Position numbers and translations under genes: made by a program
Shown: one piece after another, positions 53,601 to 64,000 of the stretch
Layout of the letters: each line of letters starts with the position of its first letter
Position numbering within the stretch: position 1 is the first letter of the stretch
The notes under the pieces: model-generated
Databases searched by the model: none
What the model saw: only the letters and a program-made list of their open reading frames with translations
What the model was told of the DNA's origin: nothing
DNA from: Xestospongia muta
Lineage: Eukaryota; Porifera; Demospongiae; Haplosclerida; Petrosiidae
Direction of reading: 5' to 3'
DNA: 64,000 nt
Assembly: GCA_963693285.1 (NCBI GenBank)
Contig: OY848917.1
Span: 13,454,192-13,518,191, forward strand

Positions 53601-56600
53601 AGAGAAGAAACCTCCCTTTTCTTAATGTTTAGAAACAATTTCAAGATTACTTCAATATATGTTCAATCACATGTACATCATAGGAGACTAATATTTATAT
53701 ATGGGTGTAAAACACAACAATGAATATCAATATATCAAGACCCACCATATTTGAGGGCAATTTGAGAGTGCCTCATTTAAAAAATCTACATAATGCACAT
53801 TTAATTTGCAGCTTTCATTCTCAACAACAGTTAACCTACATTGTTACTGGTGGGGTATATTATGCATCTTCATTGAATGCTGTCAGCATGAAAATTGAGC
53901 ATAACAATACACCTAATGCAAATACCAAACCATATGGATAAATATTGAAGCAATCATTTTATTAGTAATACCACTAGCTTGGTAGATTAAGCTCTAATGT
54001 TGTATAATCTCTTGAAAATCAGTGTATGCAAGATAGTGTACGAGTATGTAGCCAACAACTCAACCTAACACTGATCCAGGCAACCTGACCAAAAATAGTC
54101 TTACTTATTAACTTTATTTAACTTCAAAACATTATTTAACAGGAAATGTGTTTGTGTAATCAGATATAGTCACATGAGCTGGGCTGACTTTAGTCTCTTG
54201 TTTAATTTGGAAAACATAACACTCACTTCTTATATCTATATTAACTGTGAATAGTTATGTGTAGATAGATACTGTGACTTCTACCTGGACATGTAGCATG
54301 CCTGGCAGTCGTATAATTGTTTTGGATGACATGTTAACTATATATATTTGTATGTCTACTCACTTCATTATATTCTATTGTTGTATGTGACAATTAAAAG
54401 CAACAAATGAAAATTTTTTTCTTAATTATAATCTTATTTTTAGTATGTCCTAACTACCAATAAGCTATATCTGCTGGATTGACTTTAGTCATGCAAGCTG
54501 TAATTAGTCTTGTTTAATTTGGAAAATATGATATCCATTATATATTAACTGTGAATACTTTTATGTAGATACTGTGACCTCTAATCCTTTATTCTGCCTG
54601 GTATGTGCAGCATGCCAGGCAGTCCTATAGTCATTTTAGATCACAAGTTAATTATATATATTTGTTTGTCCATTCATTTCATTTTATTCAGTTGTTGTAT
54701 ATGACAATTAAAAGCAATGCATACAGTAGAACCTCGACTATCCGGACCTCGTTTATCCAACACCCTCGTTTTTACGGTATAAAAAAATTACCCACGTGTA
54801 TTACCTTAATTCGTTTTATTAGAATATGCAAATACAACGCTCCCAAACTTAATTTAATTAGTCACGCTACTACGTGTGATGATTGTGCCCTACGATTTCG
54901 GAGTCTTTCTTTACTGCTACAGCAAAGTGATAGTAAGGATTTTCTATTTCCTGCTCAAGATGGAGTTCTTCGTCAATAACTGGACTCCAAATTTGCTTAA
55001 AAACATGATGCCCTCTAATAACACTTGTTACTTGTACAATGTTTGAAAAAACATACAACGTGTAACACGTTACGCATGCGCAGTTGTTGGTGCATGCCCA
55101 TTATAATTATCCAGACTTTTTTATCTATCCGGATAATTTCTTTTTTTTACAAAGGGGTCCGGATAATGGAGGTTCTACTGTACTTATTTTCTCAATTATA
55201 ATCTCGTTTCAGTATCTTTTAACTACCAGTAAGCTATATATATAAATTGACCCCACCAATAAAATTAAACCTAATATATTTGTAAGAGTAGTATCATAAT
55301 ATGTACATGTAATATTTGTTTCATTTACCATTAATAATTTGAGCTTATACTTACTGTTGGAAGGACAAGCTGTTCCAATCTTGAAATGTGTGAACTACAA
55401 CTCTTGCTATCCTTAACATCACTTTCCTATGATGTAGAAATAGATGTGACAATTACAACACATCAATAACATTAGTAAAACTGTATCATGTCATAACATT
55501 ATCAACTTTCAACATATCTAGAAAGTGAAGTCCATGATTACAGAATCATTGGAAAGCTTCATATTATGTACATATGTAATTAGCATAGATTTACCTCAGG
55601 TATTGATTCTTGAATTGGTAATTGAGGATTATCATAAGTATACTGTGATGGTTCCATGTTAGATAACTAGTATTAAAGGTAATAATCCATGATAATATAA
55701 TAATACTGGAAGGTACACGTGAAATCTCTTGTACTTTTTAAGTGTATGTATTCAGTATGTAATGACCATACCAATAAGTTCTCAGAAGATAGATCAGGAG
55801 GTGATTCAGTATGGTTTGGCTTAATCATACCACTCTATATAAATATTAAAAATTAAAATTGTTACTTAGAGTTTTATTGTATAATTCTAAGGGCATAGCT
55901 TGTTGAACTACCTATCAACCGTGGCCTATATTAACATGATTTTAATGAGGCATACACATTTTAACATGTAAAATCAGTGATCAACATATCAAATGTCTTC
56001 TGAACATAAATGTACTTCTGAATGATTGGATATGATTGTTTCATATGTTCAGAGTTCAGCATTATATAGCACTCTTACTATTTTAATTTATTAATTATAC
56101 CATAAATTTTCTAAAATTCAACACTATTATAAAAAAGTAAATATTTAAAGATTCATGATGGTGTGTCATGAATTCCTTTAGTATGACATTACTTTATATA
56201 GTTTCTTATACTTTATATTTTATAAATGTTTTAGGTGTAGGATTGTTATAGTATGATTTATTATAAAGGTTATAGAATAGTAGTCAGTTTAATGACAATT
56301 TGTAATGAGTTTACATGAAGTCAGGCATGTTCAGACGATGAATTAGGGACACATTGTGAATTTTCAACTATCTGACTACAACAATGGATGCATGCGATTA
56401 TACTTTGAAGCTTTTAGCTATGTATCTCACAGTAATGTATGCATGGTCACTGAAATTTCTCCTACTTGCTTCTTTATATTCTAGTATGTTATAATATGGC
56501 TCCACAGACAACATTTTATCTTCAAGACAAATTATAAGAGGAATTTTTTAATTATAATTTTGCATATGTGCATGCCATGTGTATATACTCTGTTATAGCA

Positions 56601-58909
56601 ACTTATAAGTGAGTTGTTTATCATAGTCTGGTCCAGTCTGGACAGTATTTGAGTCTTTTTTTTGTTGCTATATGCATGTCAGTAGTTATAAATCAAGCAT
56701 TTTAATTGTCACATACAATGATAGAATACAATTTGACTAATAAAGCAAGTCCACTTCAGTAGATGCAGCCAATTTAGAAATCTACCTCTTCTTTTAAGTC
56801 TACTTATAGGCTCTGGAGCTTCAATTGAGTAGTGTTTACTGACATTGGATGCTTTATAACTTATGACGTTATAGTATCAATTCATAAGTGTTGTTAACCA
56901 CTTAAAATTGTCACTTGCTATAAATAAAATTATTGGAGACCAATATTCATACATGAGTGTGATGTTCATAGTACAACAATGAATATCAATATATTAAGAC
57001 CACCATGGTTGAGAGTACAGCACTAAAAATCTATATAATGCATGTTTAGTTAATGTAACTATTGTTCATGTATTTTAATAGTATCATGAACTGTCATCAC
57101 CTTAGTATGTAATTAAGCAATGATCGTACTACACTAGTTATATAACTTTAAAATAATACATATCCATGTCTATATATGATATAAAATTATCCAACATTTT
57201 TTTATTAATTTGTGATAAAATTCATAGCACTATATGTTGTGACATTTTCATGCATTGTTCACATGAACAATGCATGAATACCATAGTATTTTTTAAATAA
57301 ACACCATTGGATGTTTGCTCTAACTTACTATACTAATATCAAGCCTGAATATACCATCAATGTTTAAATATCTTTCATAAAACACATGCATATTAATTTA
57401 AAAATAAAATACCTGATCAAGTGACTTTGACTGATTGATCTGAGGAGGCAGCATTGTAGTTGAGTCTGTTAGTGAGCTAACTGAATTAAGCACAATATAA
57501 ATGTCTATATATACCTTTGCTTTGATCATCAGTGATTCCTTCCTTTATTTCTGGTAGTTCAATACTCACTCTTAAATCATGAAATTTGTTCTGAACAGCT
57601 GGAGACTTTAGAGATTTTAAAGCATCATAAAGAGCTGAAGGAAGGATTGCATAAGTTACGATGATGCAGTTTTCTTCTAATTCATGGAGTAAACATGATT
57701 CACACCAGGAAAAATCAAGAATTAAAGTGTTCCAGCTATGAAAACATTTTTGCATCCAAACATCATCAAGACGAAACACAACATTTGGCAAACCAATAGG
57801 AGCTGCTGGTTTAAGTTTAGGATTTTGACGAAAGATAGACATGACATCTTTAAATGTAGCTTTACTAATAAGTTTAACATACAATTCTTCATACTCCTTA
57901 AACTTTTTGATAATTTTTTCATCTTCAGCTAGTTCTGCAATATGCTTTAATAGAACATAATTAAGATAGCCATAGAAATCGTGGTCATACAGAAAAAAGA
58001 AAAAGCTATCCATATCTTCTATTTTACGAAGCTCATGCCGATATACATCCATTCCTGCTTCCCCTCTCAAACGTATATCCAGCTTCAGTTCTTGATCAAC
58101 AAACAATTTCACTTTATCCAAACCAATATTATTGGAGATAAGTGACTTTTTCACTTCATCTGTTAACTTGTGAAACTGTATATGCAATGAAGCTGCTATT
58201 TGCTTCAACTCTCTAACTTCATCAATCCTTTTCAATAAATTAGTAAGCAAATCTACACAAACACAAAAAATGTCAATATTAATTAATGTCAGGATAACAT
58301 GTACACATTTTACCTGTATCAGCTTTAGAGGTTAACTGTTTATCATCAGATGTAGTCTCATGGATCTCTACACGTAAAAAACAAGACTATTATTGTCCTA
58401 AGACTTTTAAGATGTCACAGTAAAATTGAAAACTAAACAGCAGCTTGGTGGTAAATGTACCTGTTTTAGCTTCATTTAGACCATTAGGAAATATTTCTTG
58501 ATTTCCTTTAGGATAAATATAAATATCTAAAATCACAATTATACATACAGCACATACCAAGCAACTTTAGAAGCTCTTCACATATATCTCTCCCAACTAT
58601 CCTTGGTGGTCCATTAAGATCTTCAAGAATCTCAATGAAAGAACAACATCGAGTCTGTATCTCTGAAATGCTTTTAGACAACTCCAATCCAATTTTGAAC
58701 TCACGTACTATACTACTATATTTTTTTACTTCGTGGACCGGTTCAGATATAAGTTGAGCTTGAAATGCTTTGTTAGCAAAATCATCAATAGAATTCTTTA
58801 ATAATGAGTTGAGTAAGGCGAAGCGACTATCAAAAATACCGTTGACAGCTAATCTGTAGCTTCTTAGCTGTGTTTTGGTTGCCTTAGAGAGATCGTTTGT
58901 ACTGGCCAT
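41644..58909 (-). CDS. Gene D: CARD-like domain, helical domain, many cassette exons, P-loop NTPase, Death domain
   Basis: Modelled exons: 58558-58909, 58461-58505, 58314-58367, 57515-58252, 57413-57465, cassettes 55772-55834, 55595-55666, 55355-55426, 52229-52306, 50261-50335, 49875-49967, 48438-48512, 47493-47567, 46655-46726, 45775-45819 and 45206-45280, then 44409-44559, 42174-44155, 42067-42094 and 41644-41912; about 1490 residues. The first five exons equal those of gene B in length to the base. Exon 1 is CARD-like (FANKAFQAQLISE, FIEILEDLNGPPRIVG). The giant exon keeps Walker A GGLPHCGKST, but the Roc-like motif reads FDVEFSKS, losing the glycine kept in A, B and C. The Death exon follows. 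Cassettes repeat themes such as DNANDTKSMISQSSGES. All cassettes start and end in phase 0, so any subset can be spliced. A split into two genes cannot be excluded. Confidence 0.8.
45500..45590 (-). pseudogene. Decayed cassette exon in gene D (donor lost)
   Basis: It reads EESNCNNSGYESSFQSTDLK, parallel to the cassette at 52229-52306 (EESNHGSLNEFSIISTDLK). Where that exon has AAG|GTAATA, here the bases are AAGACAGA, so no GT follows. Similar remnants lie near 48895-48940 and 53300-53365. Confidence 0.6.
46098..46853. repeat. Gene D copy of the cassette-bearing unit
   Basis: It matches 24381-25110 and 26152-26876 of gene B and carries the exon 46655-46726 (IVSDKDGGILYGSRSEQ). Gene D has one copy where gene B has two. 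Confidence 0.85.
51399..52169. mobile_element. Element with inverted ends over 60 bp in a gene D intron
   Basis: The left end AGCCTCATACCCTGGTGTTT, with AAGAACACCTGGTAACTAAT, pairs with the right end (reverse complement AGCCTCATACCTAGGTGTTC, with AAGAACGCCTGGTAATTATT). ATCTGGATCC occurs on both sides (51389-51398 and 52171-52180) and could be the target duplication, offset by one base. The ends match those of the element at 30627-31244, so they are one family. Inside, plus-strand frames at 51560-51906 (SCWHSEQLFCIDNKYFSSFN) are open but unrecognised. Confidence 0.85.
54724..55180. mobile_element. Non-autonomous pogo/Tigger-like element flanked by TA
   Basis: It begins CAGTAGAACCTCGACTATCC followed by GGACC, and its reverse-complemented end begins CAGTAGAACCTCCATTATCC followed by GGACC. 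TA lies on each side (54722-54723 and 55181-55182). At 457 bp it is too short for a transposase. These ends are typical of pogo-group Tc1/mariner elements. It lies in the gene D intron between exons 55355-55426 and 52229-52306. Confidence 0.92.
54873..55058 (-). pseudogene. HIRAN-like protein fragment inside the pogo-like element
   Basis: The minus frame reads SVIRGHHVFKQIWSPVIDEE, then LHLEQEIENPYYHFAVAVKK and DSEIVGHNHHT. The pattern (VIRG.H.YK..W.P..GE.L.c..E..N..D..AVAV.K....VGH.P) resembles a HIRAN-type domain that I recall in transposon-associated proteins of sponges and corals. No remainder of such a protein follows. It is probably a captured or leftover piece, not a gene. Confidence 0.55.
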
Positions 58910-59279
58910 GTTTGGTCTGAGACACCCTCCGCAGTGCCTTGTCTCGTCCCCTCGGTGTCCCGCCCCCTCGTACTGTCATCAGCCCTTCCCCCCCATCCAC
59001 AATATCCTTTAACTAGACTTCTTTTTTTCTCCCCATCAGAGTTAGAGTAAGCCATTGGTATTCGGCCATCATTAATGATCGGACGCTGGATATAAGAAAT
59101 AGAACGACCAGTCACATTTTTAAGTAGACTAACTGTTACTTCTAGGATACCTCAGTAACCTCACTCTGAATTGCAAAGATCCTGCTCTTGTGTGACACAC
59201 TACTCAGCTTAGGCTGACTAGTGTACCATCTCCAGGTTGAATGAAGGTCAGTCAAGTTCAATATTTTACATTTGTAGCG

Positions 59280-59520
59280 GTGTTAAGTGCATCCAAGGTA
59301 TGATCGAGAGTAATGAGACCAAATTCACTTTTCTCTTGGTATGTGTAGTGGGATCTCAAGACAGTAATTTATGTGTTCTAAATGCAATATCAATAGGTAG
59401 GGGAGATCCTGCAAATTACCATGGAACAACATTGTCCCCTATTCTAAATAAAATCTTTGAGAAATAAAATCTTCATAATCAATCTAACCCCACATTCCTG
59501 GCGTCTGAGCAAAATTTAAA
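59280..59520 (+). pseudogene. Reverse-transcriptase scrap, copy 2
   Basis: The plus frame reads GDPANYHGTTLSPILNKIFE, K, a stop, then NLHNQSNPTFLASEQNLNF and a stop. This matches the order of a LINE reverse transcriptase start (GDP.NYRGITL....K.FE ... L.SEQ.GF). Stops and the absence of the YADD-type core show that it is dead. Further right, about 60655-60730, FQGGFRKGYGTVYTSFIL could be another scrap of the same enzyme. Confidence 0.5.
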
Positions 59521-59703
59521 CTTCTGAATCTTGTCTCTGTGCACTTGGTATGTAGAATGCACATTAATAATGTAATACAATATACATTAAGTCAAGAAAA
59601 CTACTGGTCACTTTGTTCATTTTCTTTTATCATTATTGCATACATCTATATTAGAATTTTCTTGTAAAAGAAAAAATGTTTGACAGTTAACTGAAGGAAT
59701 ATC

Positions 59704-59943
59704 TGAAATGATTGGCACATAAGCAGTCACAACAAAACTCATAGTCAACAAATAACTAGTAAATAACATCAAACAACAAAACTCCACAAGCAGTGACTCA
59801 AATAACAGTATTAAATAACAACATAACTACTAAACCTCACTCTCTCTCTTCCTCTAACTGAAATACAAAAACAAAAGACTCAAATACAAAACCAACTTAT
59901 GAATATTAATAAGTTACTAACTGAGGCAGGATATTGCAATATC
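59704..59943. mobile_element. 240-base insertion with AATATC target duplication
   Basis: In the duplicated flank the partner reads GAAGAAATATCATTGTTCTT (31972-31991). Here GAAGGAATATC is followed by about 234 extra bases and then AATATCATTGTTCTTG. The AATATC at 59698-59703 and 59938-59943 marks a six-base duplication. The insert is A-rich, has no long frame and shows no clear inverted ends. It resembles a short non-autonomous element. Confidence 0.75.
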
Positions 59944-60059
59944 ATTGTTCTTGTTTCTTGGTATTGTATATTTACAAATGAGTATGAAAATTGGATTAAG
60001 CTCTCTTCTGTAAATCTCACTTGCATGCTCTTGATTTATGATACACCTTCTTGCCTAAA

Positions 60060-62607
60060 AGTTAGAATCAATTACATGTGTCATGTATTTATGTATGTGT
60101 TCATATAGTCCTGCAACAATCCTAGCAACTAAATCCAACAGACTGAGAGTACTTGTGTTCGTAGTAACTAATAGCAACTTAACAATCACATTTGCAATTG
60201 AATATATTCTTTAATAACACTCAATACATACATGTATAGTCATTAAAATGCAATGTTCTTTTGACTCTACATACAAGTAATTCCTATAAAGTAATTTATA
60301 ATCAGAGAAATGCAAAAAGAGGTTTCACCACATTGTATTGACAACATGTGGATGGTGCTGGTGATATGAATGCTTACCATAAATTATTTATTTGTGTCAA
60401 CAACCTACATCTGTGCACATATGAAAACATAACTTTTGTGTTTGGTGTACTATACATACTATTAATATACAGTGCTGGCTCAAATATAGACTGGGAACAA
60501 AATAATGGTCATATGAAATCAAGTCAGTTTTTTCAAATTTTAACAAATATTAGCAGTGAGATAAATAAGCTACAGTGGATTACTGTAGTGAATTTTGCCA
60601 TTATAAGTACTTCTACATAATTAGAAATATAGGCAACACTCTCCCCAACCTTATCACTTTCAAGGAGGATTCAGAAAAGGTTATGGTACTGTCTATACAT
60701 CTTTTATTCTTTGGAATCCATCATGTGTTGTACAGAAGACAGTTGTAAGTATCAATATTATCTGCCATTTCAAAAGATGTGCAACAAGGACAAGGTGTTT
60801 ATTTAACCCTGATATCATTGCAAATTCTTTATATTATCCAACAACTCCGACGTTTTTATTTATATTTACAGAGTCTTGCCAACTCAGTAAAATTTCATCA
60901 AGAAAACTTACATAAAAGTAGCAAAAAAATAAATCAAAAGATCTGTATTAAATATAATTCTACTTTAGTGAAAAAGGTTGTCACATAGATGACTGCATGG
61001 CAATATCAAATCTGAGGGAAAGCTGATAAACTGAGGAAAGCAATAGTTGAGAATTTTTTTACCTATAATTAAGGTTATAATATCATTTCAACAACAATTG
61101 CTACAAAAATTAACTCCAATTAATTAATGTGACAGATGAGAAATGCATTTATATACTCTGCCTTCAAATATGAGCTGTCATGTAAAGGGGAACAATTGTA
61201 AGCAACAAACTTGTTTTCAAAGGGAGTTATGTCCACGGCAATGATAATAAAAACTGATTCAAATTTACAGTAGTCATATTCGTTTGCTAGGCAGAGGGAT
61301 TATTCTTGTGAAGCTAAAGATTACTGAATGCCAGCATTGCCCTGACATGCCAAAATGCACAATACCCCAATATTATCAAACATGAATAATTCTAATATCT
61401 ATGATGGTTCACTTGATGCTGTAACTAATCACTTCTTCATATTTCACTTTGTCAGTATCATCCACCAAATACCATAATGAAGATAATTATGAAGTTTATC
61501 TTTTAAAATTAAAAGGAATATACAAATGGTGTGACAATTTTGTCTGATCACAGAGAAAATATCTGAGCACCAAATCTTTATCAATAATTATATTATTATA
61601 ATATGCATAATTGCTTTAGGCCAGACTTCTCCTAACTAACTTAATTCACTCACTATCACTTATAGAATAAGCTATATATTATATAGATGAGTTTAGTGTA
61701 CTTAATTTAGAAGAAGTGTATACCATGACAAATAATGATGTAGTCATAAATTAATAGATTCCAATCTGTTTATAGAAAAAACAAGATTACAATCATCCTA
61801 TTTATAAATAAAAATTACAGAATTTGTTGGTTGCCATATGAGTTGTCCCTTTCAATACAAGAGGAAAAAAATAGGAATATTAAATAAAAATGAGATTGGA
61901 AACGACTATCTATGATAAAATGGAGCAATAGACATACCAATATAGGTATATATACAAATAATAATTATACATGCCATCAAGCAGTCCAAACAATTATAGG
62001 ACTGCCAAATACACCGTGTGTGCCAGGCTGTAAAAACAAAATTCTTGTGTTGTATTTTGTTATACCTACCTTCCATGAGCAGATTTACATCTTAAATAAT
62101 TTCAAATGTCTTGTGTCTTCTTCAATCAATCATGAAAAATCTATAAAATGTATATATTATATTAACCTCATTTTCTTCCAAGTTGTCTTCTTTCTTTTTA
62201 ATAACTATAAATAGAGAGAGATATGCATGACAAAGCTAGAGACTATTGTAGTAGTTGCTCTAAATTTAAAAGTGTAATTTAATTAGCCACAATTTTTTTC
62301 TCTATTGAGGATATTACATAAAACTTATCTTACAGCATATCTGAATATAATTCACTCTGCAATTGAAAATACATACAGTCAGTAATCTTCCACACTCATT
62401 TGCTGATGAATATATATTGAGTAAAAAGTCATTGCTCTATCAATTTTATGATAAATTAATTTTCTATGATTAAAAAATACTAACTGAATAACAAAACAAT
62501 ATCATGCATGTCCATGTAAGAAGAATAAAATTATATATATAGAACAACTGAATAACAAAACAATATCATGCATGTCCATGTAAGAAGAATAAAATTATAT
62601 ATATAGA
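60060..62607. other. Intergenic region between gene D 5' flank and pseudogene E
   Basis: It carries the recurrent flank block (about 60360-62620) also seen at 40560-41643, possible reverse-transcriptase scraps near 60655, and several short frames that I take to be chance or decayed. I see no supported gene. Confidence 0.55.
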
Positions 62608-62612
62608 ACAAC
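62474..62612. repeat. Tandem duplication, unit about 67 bp
   Basis: AACTGAATAACAAAACAATA through TATATATATAGAACA occurs twice in direct succession, just past the 3' end of pseudogene E. Confidence 0.9.
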
Positions 62613-63240
62613 TGTGTTGTTATTCTTAAGTGAATTAAAATACTAGACAATTTTCGCTTGGTAGCTTGGTCAGATCCAACTTTCTTTTGCCAGGCTAATA
62701 AAATGATAAATATACGTTGCCAACGAGAGTAGTAGGATGATGCCAAATAAATTTCTTCTTCTTTGTCAACTCAAAGAGCTGCTGCCAGATGCTTCACTTC
62801 ATCATGACTTTGAAGATCTTTATATAATTCCATAGCTAAATCAAAGAGCTTGTCTGGAGTAATAATATCTATACAAATATAAAAAATAGAAAAAATTGAA
62901 TCAATGCCAAGCAAGAGGCATCAAGTTAAGCCTTAAATTATGCTAGTGTTAAACCAATCAATTGTTGTTTTTCTCATTATAATTTATTAGTGAATATTAG
63001 TATCAAACTATATACAGTGTCTTACCACTTTGTCTAAGAGTCCTTTCATACATCTAAAAAAGGACAATAAATTTATATTATGTAAATAAAGTGATTTCAA
63101 GCTTGTCCTGTTGTGCTTTTGATGATGAAATTACAAACTTTAGAATGTTGACTTCACTAGTAGGAACAAACAATACATTTAGTAAAGCAAGTGATTCATG
63201 AGTAAACAGTCCAAGCAAATCTCCAGCTTCAATCTCATCA
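62608..63240 (-). pseudogene. Pseudogene E: truncated paralogue of the NTPase-Death genes
   Basis: The Death exon (about 62608-62872) has a TGA where the intact genes have the glycine of AAALGVDKEE. It continues in frame with SRWQRIFIILLAWQKKVGSD. The 28-base linker exon follows at about 63027-63054 with intact splice signals. Only a scrap of the giant exon remains (63100-63215: GLFTHESLALLNVLFVPTSE then VNILKFVISS), joined after a deletion and ending before the NTPase part. The nearest paralogues are C and D. It marks the right border of the array seen here. Confidence 0.88.
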
Positions 63241-64000
63241 CCATAAGAAACAAGATTGAATCATCTAAGAGGTGGGGCTTCAAACAGATCATGTCCATCT
63301 CAATTCCTTGTCTCTATTAAAATGAAGTTTGGTAGCTTATTAACAAAATGTAAATTGTTACTGAGTTAAGCTACACAATGAAAGATTTCTACTTTAATAC
63401 ATTGTACATCTATGTCTTCTTCAGGACAATGTTCCTTTTGAGGTTATGATTCCTGAGAGGCTTCTCTCTAATCATCAGATCATGTACAGGTATATACATG
63501 TATTGATAAACTTACAATGACATATCAACTTCTCCAATATTTAATAGCTTTAGTTAGTGGGTAGAAGAGTCTCACTTTGTTGCTTAGCAACATCATTTTC
63601 TTCTCCTTTGTCCACTTCTTTATCATTACCTGAACTAGATCTAATAAAGACAAAGAAGCTTCTGACAAACCCATATATTCAGCACCAAACAGGTCTTAAG
63701 TGTTAGGGAACTCACAATTAGTTATTGGTGGTGTAAGTTGTTGCTACTAACTTTCAAATAATCAAATGCTAAAACAGTTCAGATGGCACGATTAGAAGTG
63801 ATTATCAACGAAGTTACAAAAACTGAAGCATGGGCTAATTGAATCAAGATTAATTGATAACTATTAATGATTACATAAATATTAAAGTATTGACAATAAA
63901 TAATAGTGATTAGGATAGGGTTGCTACAGTATTCCCCCTCCCCCCCCAGTGAATGAGGTGGATGATCACAAATTCATACATTGAGGCCGTGAACACGACG
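63241..64000. other. Right edge: possible exons of a neighbouring gene
   Basis: On the plus strand, 63425-63490 reads DNVPFEVMIPERLLSNHQIM then YR between a good TCTTCTTCAG acceptor and AG|GTATAT. On the minus strand, about 63557-63636 reads SSSGNDKEVDKGEENDVAKQ then QSETLLPTN and a stop after a TTTATTAG acceptor. Both are plausible exons but I recognise neither. A run of Cs lies near 63940. Confidence 0.25.

Larger units (their letters stand above)
59050..60060. repeat. Duplicated 5' flank of gene D
   Basis: Partner of 31250-32070. It includes the second reverse-transcriptase scrap and a 240-base insertion absent from the partner. Confidence 0.85.

Noticed and set aside
60655..60730. FQGGFRKGYGTVYTSFIL as a clear reverse-transcriptase motif
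   Set aside because: It resembles the GFRKG region, but neighbouring frames are closed and no catalytic core is seen. It is mentioned only as a possible scrap.
1..64000. CRISPR array, rRNA or tRNA genes, bacterial operon signals
   Set aside because: The only regular repeats are microsatellites and dispersed elements. I saw no rRNA motifs or convincing tRNA cloverleaf by eye, and the gene structure is eukaryotic.

Overview
The window looks like AT-rich, intron-rich animal nuclear DNA. GT-AG splice junctions join many small exons, simple repeats are common, and decayed transposons are scattered throughout. A recognisable animal FNIP gene sits beside a local expansion of Death-domain genes, which fits a demosponge or another early-branching animal. 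That assignment is an inference from gene content and was not tested. All exon models below were built by hand from reading frame, splice sites and agreement between paralogues.

Layout: every confident protein gene is on the minus strand. From right to left there is a broken paralogue E (62608-63240), gene D (41644-58909), gene C (33062-40175), gene B (18812-30551), a broken paralogue F (about 17330-17960), gene A (10133-15939), and a folliculin-interacting protein gene (76-9216, C-terminus beyond the left edge).

A to F are copies of one family. One giant exon encodes a P-loop NTPase (Walker A G-L-P-H-C-G-K-S-T), a Roc-like D-x-G-F-S-K motif, a COR/winged-helix-like segment and a further beta-rich segment. 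A 28-base linker exon and a last exon encoding a Death domain follow. Two front ends occur. A and C start with a short acidic leader. B and D start with a CARD-like helical domain, a second helical/beta domain of 245 residues, and then a series of small phase-0 exons of 45-93 bases that vary in number. The order long-short-long-short (D, C, B, A) and the shared flanks point to duplication of a two-gene block. C is also a mosaic: its front resembles A and its back resembles B and D.

Mobile DNA: a transposon with inverted ends and a helix-turn-helix transposase relic lies in an FNIP intron. A pogo-like element flanked by TA and carrying a HIRAN-like fragment lies in gene D. Two related elements share long inverted ends; the one at the 5' flank of gene B carries a zinc-finger (ZAD-like) relic. 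A GIY-YIG retroelement tail, duplicated reverse-transcriptase scraps and a 36-base-arm hairpin are also present. Comparing duplicated flanks reveals insertions and their empty sites.

My working view is that the array encodes intracellular death-fold signalling NTPases, possibly immune or cell-death hubs, that diversify by tandem duplication, gene conversion and cassette-exon change. The domains support this; the function itself is inferred.
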